Assembly (NCBI GenBank): GCA_025677825.1 | Contig: JAIXMO010000030.1 | Location: 62,001-126,000 of the forward strand | DNA: 64,000 nt | Reading direction: 5' to 3' | Source: Helicostylum pulchrum | Taxonomy: Eukaryota; Mucoromycota; Mucoromycetes; Mucorales; Mucoraceae | In this document: piece by piece, positions 13,357 through 25,368 of the stretch | How the letters are laid out: the number at the start of each line of letters is the position of its first letter | How positions within the stretch are numbered: position 1 is the first letter of the stretch | Translations under genes and position numbers: made by a program | The notes under the pieces: model-generated | What the model was told of the DNA's origin: nothing | Database searches by the model: none | Seen by the model: the letters and a program-made list of their open reading frames with translations, nothing else

Positions 13357-16300
13357 TTAGTTTTTTAAGGGAAGAGTGGTAGGGTTAGTACGGTGTTGTT
13401 CAGCAGTACTCAAAAGAGTCATAATTTGTGCCTGTTGTTCAGCATTCAAATCTTTTGTTAAGAGCGTGTATGAAGAACTATTGCTTTGTTGCATATTTCT
13501 AAATACTTCTTCAAATCTAATATAAGGATCAATTTCATCTAAAGGTGATTCAAATAAGATTTCTTCTTCAATTTCATCTTCTTCATCTTCATATTCATCA
13601 AACTCATTGTTTTCACCATTATGCGATGCAGCTTGACTGGCAAGATATTCAAGATATTCGTTGTCTTGATCAGGTACATCATCATCTTCTGCTTCTTCAA
13701 AGTCTTCTTCATCGCCACTTGCTCCTTCAAATCCACTAAACTCATCTTCTCCGAAATCGTCTTCATCATAATCACCGTATAACTTTTCCATATTTTCACG
13801 ATTTTCCATTGCTTTAGGTAATGTTTGGAATACAGTAATCATACAAGATAAAATTTGAGACCATCCAGCTTGAAGCGAAGTAGGAATCATTTCAGTTGGT
13901 AATTCCAATAAAGCACAGATAGCAACAATAACTAATTTCTTATCATGAACACGAGAGAATTTAGAGAGTGTTTGGAACCATAAAGTAAAGAAACCTTGAG
14001 TCCAGTTATTTTCTTCCAAAAGACGGAGAGTTAATACAGGATTATAATATAAACAGTTTACAACAACTTCAATACAGTGAACCTTGAATTCAGCTGTCTT
14101 CATAGATCCAGTAAAGATATATTGGAATGCCAAGTTAAGGAATGGTCCAACACACATATCAACATGTCCACGACAGTTTAATAAAACTGATTCCATCAAC
14201 TTACATGCACAGATACGATCTGTTTCTCCAACACGATCACTCTTCATGACGGTATCAATAATATCAAACATCAAGCCTTGAACATGTTTGTTTGCAATAA
14301 ATACATCTTTACCGTAAGAAATATAATTATCCAATGGTGGTAACATTTCTTCCATATAATCAATACCAGAATCCTTGAAGGCTCCATAGATTAATTCAAA
14401 TACACTCCACATGGTAGGTGTAACTCTCTTGGCAGAGAACGTACATGAATCAATAATCTCGAAAATTTCATCATATAAATCTAAAATCTTGTTCTCTAAT
14501 GTATAAGTAATAACAGGTAAAAGTGCATTCTCGAGTTGTTGAAGAATTTCAGGTGTACTTTCAAGACTAAGAATCAATGTACCAATAGTCTTCAAAACAC
14601 CCATAGCTGCCATAGTTTTGTCACTTAATTCATCAATATCTCCAGAAAATTCATCATCATCTGCACTTGTTAAAGTGTTGCTTTGGTTTAATTCTTCCAT
14701 AATACGCAAGAATGTATCACGCAATTGAGTACATAATTGAACAGCAAAAGGTGTTAATTGAGTAGCAAATACTTCTACAAATTCTTCCATAACATTAGCC
14801 AATGTATCAATATCAATTTCATTGGTCAAGTTCAATAATTCTTGCATAATAAAAGGAAGGTTAGGTGCCATAGCGTTACGAACACTTTCATGACGGATCA
14901 TGGGTTGAAGAGCAAGAGCAGCTTGAACCTTGACGGCCAATTCAGTATCACGAATACAGTCAGTAACACATTGATATAATGTAGCCAAATTTTGTTCATT
15001 GGCAAAATCTAAATCACTGAAATGTCTAGTTAAATCACAAGCACGAGATCTCAAGAAGGCATGCTTGCTCTTGAATTCAGGGAAAACGTGAGTAACAAAG
15101 AAAGGTTCCATCATATTAGCAACGGGAGACTTCTTTTGTAAAACTTGATAAGATAAACCACCAATCATACAAAGAGCACCGTCCTTTTCCTTGGGGTTCT
15201 TTTGATCTTCAGGTGCTTCCAAATACTTGTTAAGGACACCGTTAACAAAGTTCAAAATACCCATAAATGTGTACTTCTTACGATCACGTGCTAAATCAAT
15301 CAAGAAATTCATAGCGTTAGTTTGAGGAGAATGGAAATCTTCCAAAGGATCAACCTTCTTGTGTACGAATTCAACTGGGTCTTCATCCCAAAGCTCTTGA
15401 TCTTCTTCAGAGAAACAAAGTTGAGGGAAGATAAAATGTGCGACCAATGTCTCAACATGAGGTTTCAATAATTGCCAGGTTCCTTTATTCTTGACACAAT
15501 CAGCAAAGAAAGAAGAAGTTAAAGCTAAACACTTGCTAGGAATCCAGATCTCCTTTTTAATCCAAAGTTCAACTTGACCCAAATAAGCTTGCAAGATATT
15601 AGGTGCAAAATTAGCAGAAAATCCCTTGGCAAATGCATTATATTCGGGAGTACTGCGAAGCATAGTAGCAGGGTTACCGTACTTTGAGAAAAGACGGTTA
15701 AGACAATGGTAAGCCCACTTCTTTGTCTTCCACCAAGGATATCTTTCACGTTCATCAGCATCAGAAGGTAAAGCTTCGTTGGGAATCTTCTTTTCAATCA
15801 ATTGCAAGAACAAAGTACCCCAGGGGACGAGGGAAGCAGGATCTTGAAGACTCTTGGGGAATTCGGTTTGAATACCAGAATGGTAAATCTTGAGTGCTAA
15901 TTTAAGCATCTCAGCTGCTTCAATGCTGTCAGATGAAATAAGGTTGGAACAAATATTTTGAATAGCAGGGAAAGTCAACTTGATAAGTTGTCTAAAAGGT
16001 TCACGACGAGCACCTGTTCTCCATCTAAAAATCAAAAAAGACTTTCGCGTCAGTTCTCAAAATACACTTACGATCCTTCTTTTTTGGTTTTCCTACTTAC
16101 TGGTAAACCTTGACAACTTCACGTAAAGCCAATAAACCAACATAAACTAAACGAACATCAGTTGAAGTTAAGAGTCTTTCAAGTTCGCTAACAAAATTGG
16201 GCCAATTATCCGGGAAGTCATTGGTTAAAATAGTGTTTAAAGTAGAAGTAAGTTGAACTCTAAACATAATTTATCAGTTTCCCGATTATTTTTCCTCACT

Positions 16301-16795
16301 TTTTTTTAAAGAAATAAAAAAAATATCTCTAAGCACAAATTTACTTACTGGACTTGGTTAGGTGCAGTAACCAAAGCTTGAAGAATGGTTTGCTTAACCA
16401 TATTACGATCGTCGTTATTGATAGGAACAGCTGACTCGCGCTCACCATCCCAAGCCTTGTTCAAACGGTTCTTAAAGTAAATAGCAGCTAAAAAAAAAAA
16501 GAAAATATAAATTTAAGGAGATACAAGAATTATCATGTTTTATTTATCATGTCTTACCAGCTTGACGAGCTCCTAATTCAAGATCTTCTGAAGCAAGAAT
16601 TTGCAAAACGATAGGCAAAAAACCGTTGTTGGCCTCAATCTAAGGTACCTGAAGTTTAAATACATACACTTGATATACGGGTAACTACATAAAAAAGGTA
16701 CTTACGTTTCTAATGTTTAATTCTGCTTGCTTATGAACATTAGGGTCAGGATGATAGGTAGCAACAAACAGTTGATAAGCTGTGTTTTGATCCAT
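13357..16795 (-). CDS. NMD5: Importin-beta family nuclear transport receptor (importin-7/8; Nmd5/Sxm1)
   Basis: Five exons (16795-16706, 16639-16558, 16487-16349, 16259-16101, 16024-13357) encode 1045 residues, the usual length of importin-7/8. The N-terminus (MDQNTAYQLFVAT) and the Ran-binding importin-N region (about 22-100) precede HEAT repeats. Segments typical of importin-7 are visible: YPWWKTKKWA, CFSEEDQELWDEDPVEF and KDGALCMIGGL. Near the C-terminus is a long acidic stretch (YGDEDDFGED...), also a family feature. These receptors carry ribosomal proteins, histones and transcription factors into the nucleus with Ran-GTP. Yeast has two relatives, so NMD5 versus SXM1 is not resolved here. 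Confidence 0.92.
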
Positions 16796-17109
16796 CTTGA
16801 ATTTGTGAATAAACTAGAAACAACGAGAAAGAAAAAAAAAAAGTTTTTTTTTTTTCGTGCACCACGACTAAAGTGACTGTTTTTGTGCACACTTGCTTGC
16901 ACGACACTTCTTTGAAGAAAGCCAATCAAATCAATCTCATAGTCAGGCACAAATTGTTGTCAGCTTCATAAAAAAAGAGGTTAGCGCGTTGTTTTAATTC
17001 TTTTTTTTATTTGTTTAATAAATACAGTGCATCCACTCTCAAATCGAACATTGAACTCACTGGTACACTTTTCAAACTTAAACTAGAATACACTGGGAAC
17101 CTCAATATA
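16796..17109. other. Intergenic, 5' flank of the importin gene
   Basis: No gene seen. The stretch near 17020-17070 (CAGTGCATCCACTC and following) borders the transposase relic and could be what is left of its terminal repeat. No matching partner was found downstream. Confidence 0.4.
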
Positions 17110-17495
17110 AAAATAATATGAGACATTTTATTTAAATAGGGACTTTTGTTTAAGCTGTCTTCGAAATGATTTTTAGAGTCTTGAGTAATGTTGACAAGGT
17201 GAGATAAAGGGATATGATTACACGCTCCACTTATTCTTTGGGCGAGAGTTTCGGACCCCTTAAGTTAGTCGCGTTTTACTTTATGCTTGAAAATGGTCCG
17301 GAATGGCTCAATTGGATTCAATTCTGGAGAGTACAGAAGATGTATGCATTTAAAGTCTTTGTTTCTATTTTCTACCGTCTGGTTTACTTTACTTGATAAA
17401 TGTATTGTGTTTAGCATTATCCATGATACAATAAAAGCCTTTAATTTCAGGATATCTGTTCGTTCATGATTTCCAATGCTTCTCTTATAAACATT
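17110..17495 (-). pseudogene. Relic of a Tc1/mariner-IS630-like DDE transposase (C-terminal half)
   Basis: Read on the minus strand, the DNA gives GFYCIMDNAKHN, the block around the second catalytic Asp of this superfamily (normally ...VMDNAPIH). About 130 bp further it gives HLLYSPELNPIEPF, the block around the last catalytic Glu (normally YSPELNPIE). After that come ETLAQRIS and a plausible C-terminal tail (HLVNITQDSKNHF). The two catalytic blocks are in different frames, with stop codons between and after them, so the gene is dead. The N-terminal half is not recognisable. The identification rests on the order and spacing of the motifs. Confidence 0.72.
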
Positions 17496-17619
17496 AATAC
17501 AACAACCAGTATATTTAGATCACGTAGCTTATGTCTAACGAAACTTAGAAAGTATATTACGCTACAATGGTTTTAAAAAGGCAAAAGACAACCTATTACT
17601 TTACATAGATATATATTTA

Positions 17620-17868
17620 GCAAAGAAAGAAGGCCGTGCTGTTCTCGTTTGCAAAAACTGCAGAATGGTATGGCAGCGTGATGTCAACGCCGCTAAAAAA
17701 TACCAAGCTCATTTCTACAAGACAAAGAATTACCAGCCGTATTTTGTCGAGGAACTAAGCTTGAATCTTACATTCGCCGTATCGAACACGGTTCTCATTC
17801 ATGTGAGTTAAGAAGTTTACCAATGTAACTAATCCCCTGTGACCGTGAACCATAACAATCATGTTACG
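17620..17868 (+). pseudogene. Relic of a Fanzor (TnpB-like) protein: zinc-ribbon and RuvC-III end
   Basis: The open frame 17620-17811 begins AKKEGRAVLVCKNCRMVWQRDVNAAKK. The C-x2-C followed by W-x-RD-x-NAA is the hallmark of the last zinc-ribbon knuckle and third RuvC motif of OrfB/TnpB and its eukaryotic relatives, the Fanzor proteins, where the Asp of RDxNAA is catalytic. The usual N after NAAK is lost. A shift into the next frame just after this block gives a better continuation (GTKLESYIRRIEHGSHS) up to a stop near 17868. The first two-thirds of the protein (wedge, RuvC-I and -II) are absent, so it cannot be active. Its neighbour is a Tc1/mariner transposase relic. Confidence 0.65.
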
Positions 17869-18655
17869 TAAATGGATAGTTTTCCTCTGGACGTGTAAGG
17901 AAACAAACTTTAGTATGTATATTGTTAATAAATCCCTGAAAGGGCGTAATTCGGATGAATTGAAAAAAAGGAAAAATTACAAAGACTTGGTCTAATTGAA
18001 ATTCTCGCAATTTTAAAAAAGCAAAATATTTCTAATTCGTTATTCCTGTATAAAACAGCAATACTGCTATGAATTAACCTATATTATTTTTCTACTCCCC
18101 CCCCCTTTTTTTTGTAAATCCCCCACATATGTACTGATATATACATGTACGCTTTATCGAATGCAGCAATTTAAAGCAAATATATAAAGTTACGAGTTTG
18201 TTTAAACAGAGTATAATACTCAAGTCGGTCTATAAAACGGGGAATTTTACGATAGAAAACACGTTGAATGATGAATAAATGGAACGAGTCTAAATCCGTT
18301 ATCGATTAATCCCAGAATTATATTTAATTGTTTACTTAAAAAAAAAAAGAATTTTACATAAAGATACTTGAAGACATTAAAAAAAGATCGATCTCCGTAC
18401 TAAAAAGAACTTGTTTGTTTCGGTCGGAAAAAATAAACAAGGGCAAAGAATTGTGACAAAATTTCCTTTTAAAGAGATACACTCGTTAAAGTAGTTCTCA
18501 GTGTAACATTTTCTAACTGCATTTCGTATGTTTGACGTACATTTTTTTTTTTAATTTTTTTATTCCCTTTCTTTTCCTCTTTTTTTTTTTTTTTTTCTGT
18601 TTTTTAAAAAAATAAATATATATTTACAGTTACTCGATTTAGTTGTTATTTTAAT
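17869..18655. other. Intergenic, promoter region of phospholipase D
   Basis: No coding signal. T-rich tracts (18541-18600) lie just before the PLD start. A CCCCCCCCC run is at 18099-18107. Confidence 0.5.
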
Positions 18656-21600
18656 ATGTCGCTTGCAAAAGATAAACAAGATCAACAACAACAACTAGAT
18701 CAACCAATTCATAGTATACCAAATAATACCCGGGATGGTGCTTCACAGTCATTAAAGCCTATTATTGAAAACAAGGACTCATCTTTTGCAGACCAGCACC
18801 TACATATCCCTCAATCACAATCTCTTCAATCTCTATCCAATAATAAGCAAAGTAATAATAGTTTAATAAATAATGGGAGTAACAATAGCACAAGAAAGAA
18901 AGGACGACGAGTATTAAATCGATTCGAAACCGCTCCTCAAGAAGGTTGGAAATTAATTAAAAAATGGGTAGGTACTAATAGACAGCACTCTAAACTTAAA
19001 CAACAGCAACAAACTATCAGTATTGAGCGACAAGCAGAGGTAAACACCATCACACCTTTACTTATGACCATGTTTTTCACAAAGGACGAAGAGGGTAGAA
19101 AAAGGATACCTGTATTTTTGAGTAATATAACTGTAAAAGTATCAAAAGTAGAAGATAATGACGATGATTACTTTAACTCAAAAAAGAAAAAAAAGTTTCG
19201 TGGTACCATCTTTCGAATTACTGTGCGATATGGTACAGGACCTGGAAAGATTACTTGGTCTGTGTATCGTAGATATTGGGATTTCGTCAAATTACATTAC
19301 CAGTATAAAAAGAGGTATAATAACTCTTCAAATGGAACTAGTACGATTGGAAATAATCGAACCAATCGAATGCCCAAGTTTCCTAGTTTACCCAGGCATC
19401 ATTTTCGTAAGCAAAAAAAGAGGGATTATGAAAGTCGTGTTCCAATGAGTAGGTTACATACAGCTACCAGTTCTGGAAGAGACACACCCACTCCAAGTCA
19501 ATGTAATTCCGTCATGGACGAGGATGCAGTAATGGCACTAGTCACAATGTATACGCAAGAGGAAGGTGGTACATCAAATGCCATGACCAATAATCCTCCT
19601 GCAACAGTACAAAGAAATCGAGCTGATAGTGTTGCATCATCACAAGTAATGGAGGTAGTGAAAGCAGATAATACAGTACTACAAGCAATGGAAACTTATT
19701 TAACCCAATTTATAACGTCACTTGAACCCTGCGGTCATATTAATCGACTGTGCAAATTTTTGGAAATCTCTGCTCTAGGACTCCAGCTGGCTGCAAAGTA
19801 CCCTGTCGCGAGTTTCCATGGAAAAGAAGGGTTTATTGTATTTCAGAGCAGAACGGACCGTGACCCTAAACAAACTCGAAAATTCTTACAAGATGGAATT
19901 GTGTGTTCGTTACCAACTACTGGGGGAAGAAGAAGGAGAAAGCCAAAATGGTTTATTGTACGAGAAAGTTATGTTGTTTGCGTAGATAATCCAAGCGAGG
20001 TAAAATACGCATATTTTAAAAAAAAATACTTATTTGTTTACCAACTCTCCCTAGTGTGATGTTTATGATGTATTTTTATTTGATCAAGCCTTTGATATTC
20101 ATCGTCTAGCTAAATTTGGAGATAAGCCAGGTCACCATGCAAAAAATGGAAAAAAGAAATTAAGTAACGCATTAGCGAGTGCTTCCCATTGGACTTCAAA
20201 AAAATCCACCCTGTGCTTAAAAAATATGCAAGGTGTTTATCACTTTAGAGCAAAAAACGAGCAGCAAGCCAAGCAATTTGAAGTCTCTATTCAGACCATG
20301 GCTAATAATTCAGTCTGGGCTAAAGAAAATAGATTCAAGAGTTTCGCCCCTATCCGTTGTAATGCCGCTGTTGCTTGGTTTGTAGATGGTAGAGATTATT
20401 TTTGGGATGTATCTGTAGCACTTGAAAATGCTAAAGAAACTATATATATTCATGATTGGTGGCTGGTAAACTATACCTTTTTTTTTAATTTCTTTACTCA
20501 AATATTCTAAACTCTTCTGTTCGTTTTACTTTGACAGTCACCTGAATTGGTAAGTCCCTCTATATATCTTTCTTTATATAATAATATGCCTTGTAAAACC
20601 AACTAATTACTTTCCATAGTTTCTTAGAAGGCCTGCTGCAAAAAATCTTGAATGGAGACTGGACCGAGTTTTAAGACGGAAAGCCGATCAAGGGGTAAAA
20701 GTCTATATTGTTATGTACAAAGAGGTAGCTATGGCATTACCCCTATTCTCTCACCAAGCCAAAAGACATCTGTTATCTCTATCACCCAACATTTTTGTAC
20801 AAAGACACCCCTCCCGTGCCCTAGATATATTCAACAAAAACAGTATATTTTTTTGGGCTCATCATGAAAAGATTTGTGTCGTTGATAACGAAGTAGCATT
20901 TATAGGTGGTTTGGATCAATGTTTTGGTAGATATGATACACCAGGCCATGTTCTTGTAGACGATTTAAATCCAGACCTCTCCGATCCAATCACTAATCAT
21001 AATCCTCAAGTTTGGCCCGGTAAAGATTACTCGAATCCTCGTATTATTGATTTTCATACCTTGGATAAGCCTTTTGAAGACAACATGGATCGGTCCACTT
21101 TACCTCGTATGCCGTGGCATGATGTATCCATGAGGTTAGTAGGTCAAGCTGCTCGTGATATATCTCGCCATTTTGTACAGCGTTGGAATTTCTTGCGTAG
21201 AAAGAAACCATCCGCGCCCAAGAGACCTACGCCAATGTTATTACCTGTACCAGATAACTACGTCAGTCATCTCACCATTGATGACCCGCGTATCTGTCAT
21301 CCTCATACCTCTGAAAGTTGCCGTGTTCAAATCCTCCGTAGCGTTTCACCTTGGAGCATCGGATCCATTGATCACGTTGAGCATAGTATTCAAACTGCTT
21401 ACGTGGATTCTATTCATGACTCCAAGCATATGATCTACATTGAAAATCAATTCTTCGTTACTTCTACGAAAGCAGGTTCTACCGTCATTGAAAACAAAAT
21501 TGGTGACGCAATTTATAATCGAATTGTTCGTGCACATCAACAAAAAGAAAAGTGGAGAGCCATTATTATCGTCCCTTTGGTGCCTGGTTTTACGGCAAAC

Positions 21601-23186
21601 ATTGATGAAACGGAAGGAACTACAGTTCGTATTATTATGCAATTACAGTACATGTCCGTTAGCCGTGGCCCTGACTCGCTTATTGGTCGGTTACATGCAG
21701 CTGGTATAGTTAACACGCACGAGTATATTAATTTTTATGGGTTACGGAATTGGGGTGAATTAAATGGTCAATATGTTACAGAACAGGTTTACATTCATGC
21801 AAAGGTAAAATATCACTTGTAGCAACTACACTCCCCCCTTTTTATTACTCCTTTTTTTTTTTTTGTGTGTGTGTTCTTTTTTCTTACTAACTATGAAAAA
21901 AAAAAAAAAATTAGACGATGATTGTGGACGATATTAAGGTTATCATTGGATCTGCAAATATCAATGAAAGATCACAGCTAGGAACAAGAGATTCTGAGAT
22001 TGCCGCTTGCATTGAGGACGATACAGATTTAGTGGATTCTTGGTTCAATGGTATAGCAGTAAAAGTAGGTCGGTACGCGCATACATTAAGAATGAGATTA
22101 ATGTGTGAGCACATTGGAATGGATGTCGATCAATTAGATAGAGAAAAGTACGCTTCGGGCAATACCAATTATTTCGACCAACCCTTTTGGAATAACTATA
22201 ACCAACTTCCAAAGGATGTAGTCGACTGCATTCCTCCTTATATTCAAGTTACAACGACCGATCGAAAGGTTGCAAGAGAGAAAGACAAAATTAAAAGAGA
22301 GGAAAAAAACGAAGTACCAATTAACCACTTGCCTTATTCAAGTACGATTGATTCTGATAGCTCTGCTACCTCCAGCAACAGTTCGGACGTTGGAACAAAA
22401 AACAAGAAAAAAGGTTTATTACATAAATTAAAGTATGCTAAAGAACAACATAACGATAAGAGTCATCCTAGCCAAAGAAAAGAAGGTACAGAATCACCCA
22501 GCGCATCTATTATAGACGATAGCTCCCCCATCCAACCCGTTACAACAGGAGAAAATAGCACACATAATGCATCTGTACTATCTCCAACTAAATCTATCTT
22601 TAGTAAGCGTAAGAGTACAAAGGAAGATTACCTTGAATTTTGGACAACTCTAGATTGTGATACAGATAATAATGGAGATATAGCGCAGGCACAAGAACAA
22701 GGAGAAAAGAACGCGGCATTTTCCTATCCGAGCCATTATAATAGTGAAACAGTCGAGCCTTTAAAAATGCAAGACAAGACAGTCGCACACGTATACCGTA
22801 TCTTACAAGACCCACTGACAGAAGAGTTTCAACAATTTTGGCATGTACTAGCTAGAGTCAATACCGATCTGTTTCGCCGATCCTTTTTGGTTACACCAGA
22901 TAATAATGTTCGGACGTGGGACCAGTACCATAACTTTGTCAAGATGGCGAAGCTATTTTTAGGAAGAGTGGATCCAAAACACGGTGGAACTAAGACCACA
23001 GCAGCAGCAGCTAACGTGACCTCTTTACCGTTGGAGAATATGAAAGAAGATACGGTTGCAGATATTATTAAACATATCCGTGGTCACTTGGTTATTTGGC
23101 CCAATCATTTCATGGAAGAAGATGATCTCAAAAACGAATTTTTGTTATATGTAGATAGAATAGCTCCAGCTGAAATTTTTGATTAA
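18656..23186 (+). CDS. SPO14: PX-PH phospholipase D (Spo14/PLD1 type)
   Basis: Five exons (18656-19999, 20055-20465, 20538-20549, 20620-21804, 21915-23186) encode 1407 residues. A Gln/Asn-rich N-terminus precedes a PX domain (about 145-290, with WSVYRRYWDF) and a PH-like region (about 420-530, KPKWFIVRESYVVCVDN). The catalytic core has two HKD motifs: HHEKICVVD (H671, K673, D678) and HAKTMIVDD (H982, K984, D989). A conserved C-terminal block ends the protein (EDDLKNEFLLYVDRIAPAEIFD). The enzyme hydrolyses phosphatidylcholine to phosphatidic acid and choline at membranes, serving secretion and sporulation in yeast. One exon is only 12 nt (SPEL), and an intron splits the second HKD motif between K984 and T985. 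Confidence 0.95.
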
Positions 23187-23746
23187 TATAATAACACGTT
23201 ATTTTATTAAAAAAAAATATTAATAATAAAAAAATTAACAAAATGATATTTAACAAAAGGAAAAAATCTACAATATGGGCAGACGTGTGTGTATTTTTTT
23301 TTAAAAAAAGAATTGAAGTTTTTTTTTTTTTTTTTTCATATGTATATAGAAGAAATTACAAGCAAAAAGAATCATATATATAAAAAGTAGTTTTTTTTTT
23401 TAGGTTTTTTCTTTTGTAGAAAAAAAAAAGAAAATAAAATCCATTTCCTCCTAAATTTTATAAAGAAAAAAAAAGAAAAAAAAAAAGAAGGAAAGAAGCA
23501 TGAGTGTTATAATAGTAAGAAAAAGAGGTATATAAATATATAGAAGTAATAAAGCAACTTTGGGAATCTGTTAGTGGGAGGAGGGTGATTTTGTTTTTTT
23601 TGGTATGTTTTTTGCTTATTTTTTGGTTACGATTGTTGCGTCAAAAGTGTGTGCGTGCGTGTCTGTGTGTGAATTATAGTCGTCATATATATAAAGAAAA
23701 AAAAAGTAGAATCGTTTATGTTTTTTAATGCAAGATATTGTTTATA
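23187..23746. other. Convergent intergenic spacer
   Basis: This is the shared 3' flank of PLD and the H2C2 gene, with A/T runs and a short TG/CG-rich stretch at 23640-23670. No gene seen. Confidence 0.6.
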
Positions 23747-25289
23747 TTAAAACAAAGATTGCTGGTGAGAAAGCAAATTCAAAGTTCCAGAAGGATTGTT
23801 ATTTGATGCCTGTTGACGTTGAGGGTGAATATAACTGGTATCCCTATTAGCCGACTCATGGTAGACCGGATGTACAGGTGATGAAGTAGCAGAAGTAGAT
23901 GAAGAAGATGGCGATAAAGATGGAGAAGGTGTCACTGTTGGTGCGACTTGGCTTGGGTTATTATTCGAATAAAATAAGCTGTTATTTCGAGATGAAGGGG
24001 TTACAAATGTCATATTATTACTTTGATTGCTGTTTTCTAATAAGGGATAGTTTGTATTTTGTTTTAATCCGTACTCCTGTGCATAATAAACCGATACAGC
24101 TGGCTGCATCATCATGGGTTGTTCCTCAATATCTGCGACCAAATTATTTGATGAGCTGTACGTCATTGAATAAGGGTGTCTTGTGTTGCTATAATACTCA
24201 GTGCTATTACACTTATCCGAACTAGTTTGTTGGCTATTAAAGAAGTCTGTGGTTCCTGTGGGAACTGACATAGCTGCTGCCGCTGCATAGTAATTCTGTT
24301 GTTGATGTGGTGGCCATGAAATATCAATGGTTGAGCCAGCTCCATAAGGAGACATCGAAGTATGTTCTTGTTGTTGATGGTGAGCTGCTGCGGCTGCCAT
24401 CATCATCATCTCATCAGGATAGGAAGCAGAGGATGAAGCAGATGAGCTAGAAGCCATCATAGATGGTGCCCGTAAACGATTTTTCTCTTCTTCGTTTGTA
24501 GATGAAGATGTTGGCATCATAGAATAAGTAGGTGGAGTAGCGGGTAAGAAAATTCCAAGCGATAATGGGCTTTGTTGACTACCATTTCTACGAGATATAC
24601 AAAAAGGACAATGTCTAACAAATCGGGCAATTAGTTCCTTTGGTATCCAAGAGTATCTTCTGCGGACCTAAACAAATATAGTAAAAAAAAGATAAATAAG
24701 ATGTTTCATACTTGCTTTTTCGCTAATGCTGTCTTACCAAAGCTGAAGTCTTATCTCTACCACCATGATGTGCTTCACGATGAGCACGTACTAAAATACC
24801 GTAAATCTGCTCGCGCATAGCTACTGGTTTTCCGTCATGACATACAATTTGTCTTGGCGTCAATTGAAACATTTTCTTAACCCAGAATCTGAATTGAGCA
24901 GTAGACACGGCAGTATTGCGAGGATCTTTTAATACTTGTAAGATCATTGCGTAACGAGCTTGATCAATTAAAGCCTTGTCTCTTTTTTTAGAAGATAGAT
25001 TTTGAAGGTAATCTTGTACAATGGCATCAAATTCTTCATAAGAAGGATATTGATCTTGATCATTGTAATGATGCGTAGCTTGTTGGGATTGTTGTTGTCT
25101 TACGACTGAAGAAGAGTAAGAAAGTGACAAGGCGTTAGGTTGACCCAAATGATTATGGTGATTAACCACGGCATATTCGTCGTTAGGTGTAGAATGATGG
25201 TGAACATAATTATTTTGTTGACTCATTAAAGAAGGCATCATACCGTGTAATTCGTCTTGTTGTTGTTGTTGTACCAAATTGATTGACAT
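23747..25289 (-). CDS. Low-complexity nuclear-type protein with an integrase H2C2 zinc-binding domain
   Basis: Two exons (25289-24738, 24667-23747) encode 490 residues. After a Gln/His-rich start comes a conserved core at about 82-215: YPSYEEFDAIVQDYL, then AQFRFWVKKMFQL, then the zinc site HREAH-x29-CPFC. H-x3-H-x29-C-x2-C is the spacing of the N-terminal zinc finger of Gypsy/retroviral-type integrases. No reverse transcriptase, catalytic integrase core or LTR is present. The rest is Ser/Ala/Asn/Gln-rich with an acidic-poor tail, as in transcription regulators. This points to a domesticated integrase zinc domain with a DNA- or protein-binding role. The role is inference. Confidence 0.7.
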
Positions 25290-25346
25290 TTTATAATAAA
25301 TTGAATATGTACTTTGTTATAATATGTAAAAATAAAGAAAATGAAT

Positions 25347-25368
25347 AGAGAGAGAGAGAGAGAGAGAG
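25347..25368. repeat. (AG)11 microsatellite
   Basis: Perfect AG dinucleotide array, 58 bp upstream of the start of the minus-strand H2C2 gene. Confidence 0.9.
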
